Shown here: positions 58,523-64,000 of the stretch, piece by piece
Layout of the letters: each line of letters opens with the position of its first letter
How positions within the stretch are numbered: position 1 is the first letter of the stretch
NCBI GenBank assembly: GCA_036504595.1
Contig: DASXUX010000053.1
Location: 264,996 to 328,995, forward strand
DNA: 64,000 nt
DNA from: DASXUX01 sp036504595
GTDB lineage: Bacteria; Planctomycetota; SZUA-567; H5-PLA8
Direction of reading: 5' to 3'
Position numbers and translations under genes: made by a program
Notes under the pieces: model-generated
The model's input: only the letters and a program-made list of their open reading frames with translations
What the model was told of the DNA's origin: nothing
Databases searched by the model: none

Positions 58523-60664
58523 ATGGAATCTTCAGGCTCGGCCTCCTGGGTCACTCGCCGCAGCACGATGGCTGCGCTGCTGCTGGCCGCCAGCCTGCTG
58601 CTGATTCACCGCTGCGTCAACGCGCCGCACTATCATTACGACGACAGCTTGCACATGCAGGTGGTCTTTGAGCGCTCTTGGCCCGAAGTTCTGGAAATCG
58701 ATCCGCGCACGTCGGCCTTTCCGGTGACCGTGCTTTCGCACCGGTTGGACAAGGCGATCTTCGGCGCGGTGCCGCCATCGGCGGCGGCGCTGGGCGACAG
58801 CGATCAAAGCAGTCTGGATCAGCCGCCGCGGTTCACCTATCCCACGCCGCCCACGTACGGTCTGCGCATCATGAATGCCCTCTATCATGCGGCGGCCGGG
58901 TTTTTCCTGTTTCTGTTTCTAGGCCGGATCGGTGTTACGACTGGACTGGCGGCCGTCATCGCACTGGTGTGGACCGTTCATCCAATGGCCTGCGAATCCG
59001 TGTGCTGGGTGTCCGAACGCAAGAACGTGCTCGTGGCGTTTTTCGGCTTCGCCGCGCTCTGGGCCTGGGCCGCGGGACGATGGCGAACAGATGACGGGGA
59101 GACGGGGGGACGGGGGGACGGGGCGAAACCGACGGCTGAAAACGGCGGCGCGGAGCCAATCCGCAATCCGCAATCCGCAATCCGCAATCGCTCTTGGCGC
59201 TGGCCGGCGGTGACGGTTCTTTTCGCGCTGGCGTGTTTCAGCAAGCCTTCGGCGGTCGGCCTGATGCCTGTGTTTGTGGCGCTGGAACTGCTCGATCCGC
59301 CGGAGGGCTCCTTCCGGTTCGCGGACGTTCGCGGCTGGTTCACAGCCGCGCTGCGGCTGGCGCCGGTGTTCGCGGTCGGCGTAGCCTGCATCGCGGCCGG
59401 GATAAAGTACCAGGCGGTGGATATCGTCGATCCGCCGGGCGGCAGCGTGTGGACAGCCTTGCTGACCGACACCGAAATTGTTGCGCGCTACATCAAGAAC
59501 ATTCTCGTGCCGGTGGATCTGAGCTTCTTCTACGCCGTCACGCCGGCGGTGTCGCTGACCGATTGGCGCGTGTGGGTCTATGGCGCTCTGATCCTTGGAA
59601 TTCTGGCCGTCTGCGTCTGGGCGGCTGGAGCGCAGCGGCGGCGCGTGGCGGTGCTCGGCGCAGTGTGGTTCATCGCGGCGCTCGGACCGAACGCGAACCT
59701 GGTGGGCATTCCTTTCTGGATGCAGGATCGCTATGCCTACATCGCGGCGGCGGGCTTGCTGGTGCTGGTCGGGACGGCGCTGGCCGGCCTCGCTGAACGG
59801 CTGGGCAAGGATGGGCAGCTTCTGCCGCGGATGGCGTGGGTCTGGCCGGCGGGGATCGCACTGGCGACGCTCGTTCGCGCGCCTCTGTTCGAAAGTTCGA
59901 AACGACTGAGCCTGGAGGCGATCCGATCGCAGCCCAATTCGGCGATCGCGCGGCTGTCGGCGGCGAGCTACCTGAAAGAGGATTTTCGGCGTTATTCGGC
60001 GCCGGGGAATGGCAATCCGCTCTTGGCGGAGATGTGCGGCAAAGCGATTTACGCTCTGTATGAGGACATCGAGAACTGCGCGGATTTGTATTGTCACATC
60101 GACCGGTTCACGCTGGCGGTGCAGAAGGCCGAGGCACTGGTGTCGCTTAACCGGATGGAGGAAGCGCGCGCGACGCTGGGCGATGTTCCGCCGAAGGACT
60201 TGCCGATGTTCCGCCGTGCGGATGAAAGAGGTGAGATGCAGCACCGGATGCGCCGGGACGCGACGCGTTCATACCTGCCGGTCACGCTGGCCATTGCATG
60301 GCAGCTTTTGGGCGAGATCGATCTGCGGCAGTCGAGCGCGCCCGGGCGAAAATTCGAGGAAAAAGTCACGGCGGCTCGGGAGGCGATCCGGGAAGCGGAT
60401 GAAGCCAGCGCGGTGCACACGTTGAATTCGGTCCCGCGGCTGCTGAAGGCGCGCGCGCTGATCCGGTTGTCCGATGTGTATGCCGACCATCACGACATGA
60501 CCGCGGCGATGAAGCACTACAGTGAGGGAATCGCGGAACTGAAGGGCATCTCGCCGCTATCGCCGTCTGCGCCCGTGGCCCAGGATTTCTTGTCAAAGCT
60601 GACGCCACCGAAGGAAGCCGTAGAGGAGAAGGGGAGAAAGGGAGAGGGGGAGAAACGGCAGTAG
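58523..60664 (+). CDS. TMTC-like polytopic membrane protein
   Basis: 713 residues from ATG 58523 (no clear ribosome-binding site). Relative of the 40-41.8 kb gene: first-loop YHYDDSLHMQVVFERSW, RIMNALYHAAAGFFLFLFLG, and HPMACESVCWVSERKNVLVA. About nine membrane helices are followed by a soluble helical region (~480-700) with TPR-like pairs. Residues ~188-228 are encoded by two repeats, GGGGGGACGG (59094-59124) and CAATCCGCAATCCG (59158-59190), inserted in a loop between membrane helices. The tail KGRKGEGEKRQ is also repeat-like. Possibly a GT-C glycosyltransferase. Confidence 0.7.
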   Translation: MESSGSASWVTRRSTMAALLLAASLLLIHRCVNAPHYHYDDSLHMQVVFERSWPEVLEIDPRTSAFPVTVLSHRLDKAIFGAVPPSAAALGDSDQSSLDQPPRFTYPTPPTYGLRIMNALYHAAAGFFLFLFLGRIGVTTGLAAVIALVWTVHPMACESVCWVSERKNVLVAFFGFAALWAWAAGRWRTDDGETGGRGDGAKPTAENGGAEPIRNPQSAIRNRSWRWPAVTVLFALACFSKPSAVGLMPVFVALELLDPPEGSFRFADVRGWFTAALRLAPVFAVGVACIAAGIKYQAVDIVDPPGGSVWTALLTDTEIVARYIKNILVPVDLSFFYAVTPAVSLTDWRVWVYGALILGILAVCVWAAGAQRRRVAVLGAVWFIAALGPNANLVGIPFWMQDRYAYIAAAGLLVLVGTALAGLAERLGKDGQLLPRMAWVWPAGIALATLVRAPLFESSKRLSLEAIRSQPNSAIARLSAASYLKEDFRRYSAPGNGNPLLAEMCGKAIYALYEDIENCADLYCHIDRFTLAVQKAEALVSLNRMEEARATLGDVPPKDLPMFRRADERGEMQHRMRRDATRSYLPVTLAIAWQLLGEIDLRQSSAPGRKFEEKVTAAREAIREADEASAVHTLNSVPRLLKARALIRLSDVYADHHDMTAAMKHYSEGIAELKGISPLSPSAPVAQDFLSKLTPPKEAVEEKGRKGEGEKRQ

Positions 60665-60755
60665 GCGCGATGCGGGAACAACGGCGACGCGATAGGCGAG
60701 GGTGCCGCAGTGCAGTTGACAGGGCGCAAGAGTGAGGTAATTTACTGATCGCGGT

Positions 60756-60831
60756 GCCAAGGTAGCTCAGCTGGTAGAGCACTAGACTGAAAATCTGGGT
60801 GTCCCCAGTTCAACTCTGGGCCTTGGCACCA
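60756..60831 (+). tRNA. tRNA-Phe (GAA)
   Basis: Complete cloverleaf of 76 bases: acceptor GCCAAGG/CCTTGGC, D-arm GCTC-AGCTGGTA-GAGC, anticodon stem CTAGA/TCTGG with loop CTGAAAA (anticodon GAA, 60789-60791), T-arm with GTTCAACTC, discriminator A, and encoded CCA (60829-60831). Confidence 0.97.
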
Positions 60832-60849
60832 TTTTCTTGAACTGAACTG

Positions 60850-60890
60850 ACCGCCCCTGCCGTGAGAAACGGGAGGGGCGGTTTTGTTTT
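60850..60890 (+). terminator. Rho-independent terminator after tRNA-Phe
   Basis: ACCGCCCCTGCCGT (60850-60863) pairs with ACGGGAGGGGCGGT (60869-60882), one mismatch, loop GAGAA, followed by TTTTGTTTTT. The clearest intrinsic terminator in the window. Confidence 0.9.
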
Positions 60891-60945
60891 TACTGCACAT
60901 CTTGGCCGGTGGACGCGGCTGGCACTGTCGTGAAATCGAGAAAAC

Positions 60946-61536
60946 ATGTACAAGGTTTGTGCAAGAAAATTGAGGGGTCATCAACTGCGGCTTGAGATGG
61001 GCCGAGCCATGGATTTCGAGCCATCGTGGGATATGGTTGATGTGGATTGGGAATTATACCATCCACGAGCTCGTGAACTGCTAAACCACCCGATCTTCTG
61101 GACTATGACGCACGATAGCGCACCCCACGGAAATGATACGGGGGCAGACGTGCTTGGGATCTTCCAGAAACACCGGGAGAGTTTCAGAGACGTACCGGTT
61201 ACGGATTTCGTTGATGAACTACTGATTGCCTGGAAGGTCAAGCCGCTTGATTGGGATGAATGCCGCTCGGAAGCCGTCGAGAAAATGCTTGCGCTCAAAC
61301 GGCTCCAGGTATCAATCTGCGATGATACGATACTCGCCGCTGTATTTGCTGCCGTAAAGTTCTTTGGCCGTTGCGACAGCGACTCGATCCAGACGGCGCT
61401 AATTGCCATCGAGAGGGAAAAGCTCCCGTGTGTGCTGAAGTCGCGCGGATGGTGGGACAACGAGAAACGCTGTAATCACCTCGACCTCTATGAGAAGTGC
61501 TTGGGCAAACTTTTTGATCAGAATGCGGTGCGCTGA
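60946..61536 (+). CDS. uncharacterised protein
   Basis: 196 residues from ATG 60946 (ATG 61003 or 61009 possible). Soluble, acidic, Trp-rich: AMDFEPSWDMVDVDWELYHP, THDSAPHGNDTGADVLGIFQ, RGWWDNEKRCNHLD. The SAPHGNDTGAD segment looks like a conserved motif, but I cannot name the family. An immunity- or regulation-type role would be a guess. Confidence 0.55.
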   Translation: MYKVCARKLRGHQLRLEMGRAMDFEPSWDMVDVDWELYHPRARELLNHPIFWTMTHDSAPHGNDTGADVLGIFQKHRESFRDVPVTDFVDELLIAWKVKPLDWDECRSEAVEKMLALKRLQVSICDDTILAAVFAAVKFFGRCDSDSIQTALIAIEREKLPCVLKSRGWWDNEKRCNHLDLYEKCLGKLFDQNAVR

Positions 61537-61574
61537 AGTGGTAGTCTGGCCGCAATATCCAACAGGCGGCGCAC

Positions 61575-61943
61575 ATGGGCGACGGCACACCTCCAGAACC
61601 GGTGACCACGGCGGCGAAAAAGCGCCCCTGGTTTCAGTTCCATCTCAGCACGCTGATCGTGACGACGTTCGTTGCGGCGGGGCTGATGTGGCTGAACTGC
61701 AGAACATACCACGGCGAACCGTGGTGGCACCGAGCTGATCCCATAGCAAGAGGATTCAACGCCTTCGAAGACGGCACGTCTGTTGGATGTGGTTGGCCAT
61801 GGTGCTTCTGGGTCAAACCGTTCGGTGAAGAAACACCTTTCTTCTACGACGCGCTCGCAGCAGACGTGGCAGTGGCAGTGGCCATCCTCTTCGCTGTCGC
61901 TTTGGTTCTTGAATGGCGCATCCCCCGCCAGGAGCGCCCATGA
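61575..61943 (+). CDS. small two-helix membrane protein of planctomycete type
   Basis: 122 residues. The segment FQFHLSTLIVTTFVAAGLMW (~21-40) is the first membrane helix, in a context (RPWFQFHLSTL) very common in small planctomycete membrane proteins. A second helix is near the end (VAVAVAILFAVALVLEW). Trp- and Cys-containing loop between (GEPWWHRADP, GCGWPWCFW). Function unknown. The stop overlaps the next start (ATGA). Confidence 0.65.
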   Translation: MGDGTPPEPVTTAAKKRPWFQFHLSTLIVTTFVAAGLMWLNCRTYHGEPWWHRADPIARGFNAFEDGTSVGCGWPWCFWVKPFGEETPFFYDALAADVAVAVAILFAVALVLEWRIPRQERP

Positions 61944-62044
61944 CCATGCCGCTCCGCTTCCCGCTGCTGTTCGCCTGCCTTGCTGTGGGCGCGTTCGCGG
62001 TGGATACGCCAGCCTTCGGATGTTTTTGCCGGGTAAGCACGACC

Positions 62045-62073
62045 GGCACTGCTGGGCAAGCCAGCAGTGGCAC
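62045..62073. repeat. 29-bp palindromic element, second copy
   Basis: Identical over all 29 bases to 12727-12755; arms CACTGCTGG and CCAGCAGTG. Confidence 0.88.
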
Positions 62074-62081
62074 ACCAGCGT

Positions 62082-62240
62082 TTATGCCTTCAGTTTCCGC
62101 CACTGCTCCGCGATCTTCTTCAGGTCGGCGAGGAAATCGGCGTAGGCTTGGTGCCGCGCGTCGTCGGTGGGCTGGCGCGGGAAGAAACGCTGCGTGTGCC
62201 GCTTCTGTCGTCGGGATAGATGCGGGGCGCAGCTTTTGCC
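62082..62240 (-). pseudogene. 3' remnant of a minus-strand gene
   Basis: Reading from 62240 down, one frame gives APRIYPDDRSGTRSV and an adjacent frame continues RQPTDDARHQAYADFLADLK, ending IAEQWRKLKA and TAA at 62082-62084. The protein-like composition across a frame change suggests a decayed gene that has lost its 5' part. No family is recognised. Confidence 0.4.
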
Positions 62241-62401
62241 GAGGGGTGTCCCTTGAGGGCTTCTTGTTCGCGTCGCTCACCCAACCGGCCGATGTTGGCC
62301 GGTCGGGCCACCCCGTTGTCACGGGACGTTTCGGGCGTATGCGGGCCGATGAGGCCCTTTGCGGTCCGATTCGGGCGTTTGGGGGCTTCATGGGACTTCT
62401 G

Positions 62402-63072
62402 GGCAAAAGACGGCGATTTGGATTGCTTTATTAGCAGAGGGAATGGTGGTCTGGTGGTCTGGTGTTTGGTGTCTGGTGTCTGGTCCTGGAGTTGTTCGCG
62501 GCATTACGGGCGCCCTTATCAGGGCTTCATTTTTCGCGGGGCGTTGGATACCAGGGGCTGCCGCCCCTGGCTATTGACGGTTGCCCTTTGCAGGGCAAGG
62601 AACAGCACGATGCGATGAATGCGCATGGACGCGCCGGACGGGACGTTTGTCACCTAGACGCACCTGAGTCACATGTATCACACAGACGCACTTTAATCAC
62701 ATCTATGTCAAAAGGTGCGATCTGGATTCGATTATTATGTGAGGAGATGAGGGCTTGCGGACGAACATGGACGGACACCGACAGACTCGGACGCGCCGGA
62801 ACGCACTTTAACGCAGCGGAACGCTCCTCAAGCGCACGAACGCACCGCAAGACACTTTGAACGTTTCTATGTCAAAACGTGGGATTTGGATTGCTTTATA
62901 TTGGTGAGTGGTGGAGTGGTGAGTGGTACGGACGCGCCGGAACGCACATTAACGCACTGGAACGCTCCTCAACGCGCCGGAAGGCACCGGAACGCTCCTC
63001 AAGCGCAGGGACGCACCGGAAGGCACTTTGAACGTTTCTATGTCAAAAAGTGGGATTTGGATTGCTTATATT
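62402..63072. repeat. module repeat with TATGTCAAAA...GATTTGGATTGC core
   Basis: Cores at 62402-62431, 62703-62736, 62867-62902 and 63038-63072 share GTCAAAA-x-GTGGGATTTGGATTG and an AT-rich end. Before each of the last two lie short GACGCACCGGAACGCTCCTC-like words (62795-62850, 62930-63025). Unit length is about 164-171 bases for the last three. No protein frame is supported. Confidence 0.8.
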
Positions 63073-63099
63073 GTAGAGGAACTGGTGCGTGGGGTCTGG

Positions 63100-63775
63100 T
63101 GTCTGGTGAGTCGCTCGCCGGCGGCGTTAGCCTCGGAGAGGCGATACATGGGTAGCCCACGGCGTCAGCCGTGGGAACCGGGTGTTTATGTGCGCAGAGC
63201 CCCGGATGGGGCGGCACAGCGCGCGGGTTCTGTGTCGCCCCGTCCGGGGCTTGGGAAACGAATTCAGAAATCAGAATTCAGAACGCAGAATTCGAGAACG
63301 GTAAACATTCCGTTCTTCCGCGAATCGTTGTGTCGCCTCTCCGAGGCTTCCGGAATCGAAGGCCACACATCCCCGCAGCTCACGCCATTCGTTTCCACAC
63401 AACTCTGCGCGCGCTTTATTATGCCCTTTCAGGGCGCCGAGATCATAGGGCGCTGGGACCCAGGGCGGCGGCCGCTCTGCGGCCTTGCCCTGGGCTTTCA
63501 TAGGTAGGCCTTTCAGGCCAAACGGCTTTTGCGTCGGATAGTCGGCGACAAAAGGGAGCGCCACTCGTTCGGCAGGAGATGTGTGGAAAAATGGCTTGCG
63601 CCGTGGGCTACCCGTGTGACGCCGTTCCGCGGCTACGAACGGCAAGAGCACGGTATCTGAAATTAAAAGGAAAAAGGAAAAAGACGACGGTGAAGAACGA
63701 AATCTGAAATCAGAATTCAGAGTTCGGAACGCAGAATCAAAACGCAAAATTGAGGATCGAAAAAAAGGGGGGTGC
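63100..63775. repeat. mosaic of palindromes and word repeats, no gene
   Basis: Palindromes include GCCCACGGCGTCAGCCGTGG (63153-63172), GCCCCGGATGGGGC (63199-63212) with CGCCCCGTCCGGGGC (63237-63251), and CCTTTCAGGGCG and CCCAGGGC blocks (63423-63500). Words CAGAATTCAGAA at 63264-63295 and 63706-63735. An opposite-strand open frame covering 63271-63801 is made entirely of these elements. Confidence 0.7.
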
Positions 63776-63778
63776 GAG

Positions 63779-64000
63779 ATGGTTGCTTCGTCGTTGAACA
63801 ATGAACAGTCGCCAGTGACCGGTGAACAGACACCGGTGCGTGTTTGTGATGCGGTGGCGGAGGAGACGGAGAAGCAGCTGGCGGCTTACCGGCGGGAGAA
63901 GGAGAAGTTTGGGAAGCATCCGCTGTGGCGGCGGCTGACGGGGTTGACGTTTGACTACGAGGCGCAGGTGACGGCCAAGCAACGGAAGTGGGGGTTGAGG
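63779..64000 (+). CDS. 5' part of a gene leaving the window
   Basis: ATG 63779 opens 74 codons without a stop to the last base. A purine-rich run GGGGGG lies 7 bases upstream. Residues ~8-19 (NEQSPVTGEQTP) come from a GTGACCGGTGAACAG-like word. The rest is charged and helical (EETEKQLAAYRREKEKFGKH, then PLWRRLTGLTFDYEAQVTAK). Not recognised. Confidence 0.55.
   Translation, partial: MVASSLNNEQSPVTGEQTPVRVCDAVAEETEKQLAAYRREKEKFGKHPLWRRLTGLTFDYEAQVTAKQRKWGLR

Larger units (their letters stand above)
61940..62434 (+). pseudogene. exported-protein gene truncated by a 29-bp repeat
   Basis: ATG 61940 overlaps the previous stop. It codes for a signal-peptide-like start (PLRFPLLFACLAVGAFAVDT, then PAFGCFC), but at 62045-62073 meets the GGCACTGCTGGGCAAGCC element. 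Beyond that the frame runs antisense over a remnant of another gene. Only the first ~33 codons look native. Confidence 0.5.

Noticed and set aside
63271..63801. 176-codon minus-strand open frame
   Set aside because: Every part matches intergenic palindromes and word repeats; no ribosome-binding site and no protein-like conservation pattern.

Overview
The window is GC-rich bacterial DNA whose most striking property is that short palindromic and simple-word repeats occur both between genes and, in frame, inside genes. I favour an uncultured member of the PVC group, probably Planctomycetota. The support is the ~1,400-residue secreted PQQ-propeller/malectin proteins, a FQFHLSTL-type small membrane protein, TMTC-like membrane/TPR proteins, an ECF sigma factor paired with a FecR-like anti-sigma protein, a LamG-rich glycoside-hydrolase-like protein and a nuoJKLMN block. 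This placement is inferred; there is no rRNA here.

Layout. 0-4.3 kb: a periplasmic HMA-domain protein with an in-frame TGA where the metal-binding Cys belongs (candidate selenoprotein), then a GT4 glycosyltransferase, a PaaK-like adenylating enzyme and a LolD/MacB-type ABC ATPase. 4.7-9.4 kb: mutS and ruvC, both carrying in-frame repeat insertions. 9.5-10.2 kb: a vapBC toxin-antitoxin pair with a visible promoter and operator. 10.8-13.7 kb: sigma factor and large FecR/TPR anti-sigma protein. 13.8-16 kb: a PmtA-like methyltransferase and an Mrp/ApbC ATPase fused to DUF971. 16-19.9 kb: a double-PilZ protein, a truncated DUF2905 protein, a secreted unknown, and an 860-bp gene-free stretch with an array of a 17-bp repeat and a palindrome. 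20-24.8 kb: nadE, a BatA-like membrane protein and queD. 25-34 kb: a two-CW protein and two divergent giant PQQ-propeller paralogues. 34-37.2 kb: a polyproline-MshEN-PilZ protein and a PKD-type secreted protein. 37.3-43.4 kb: an old-yellow-enzyme-type oxidoreductase, aroK, an RHH/zinc-finger protein, a TMTC-like protein and a Cys/Met-metabolism PLP enzyme. 43.5-50.8 kb: a LamG glycoside-hydrolase-like protein, hicBA, a secreted alpha/beta hydrolase, hisG and a nucleoside hydrolase. 51.1-58.5 kb: nuoJ, K, L, M, N (the proton-pumping membrane arm of complex I; the peripheral-arm genes are not here). 58.5-60.9 kb: a second TMTC-like protein and tRNA-Phe with a strong terminator. 61-64 kb: unknown small genes, gene remnants, dense repeats and the start of a gene that leaves the window.

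The main discovery candidate is at 20.9-21.6 kb. A Y1/HUH transposase of the REP-associated (RAYT) type, with its HxH motif and catalytic Tyr intact, lies in frame inside nadE, between the glutaminase and synthetase domains. It is flanked by tandem hairpin repeats in opposite orientation. The same hairpin, with the GTAG foot typical of REP elements, is inserted in frame in at least nine other genes of the window. This suggests a RAYT/REP system that spreads through coding sequence without breaking reading frames. The second candidate is the HMA selenoprotein at 307-657, which has a hairpin downstream of the TGA that fits the bacterial SECIS geometry.
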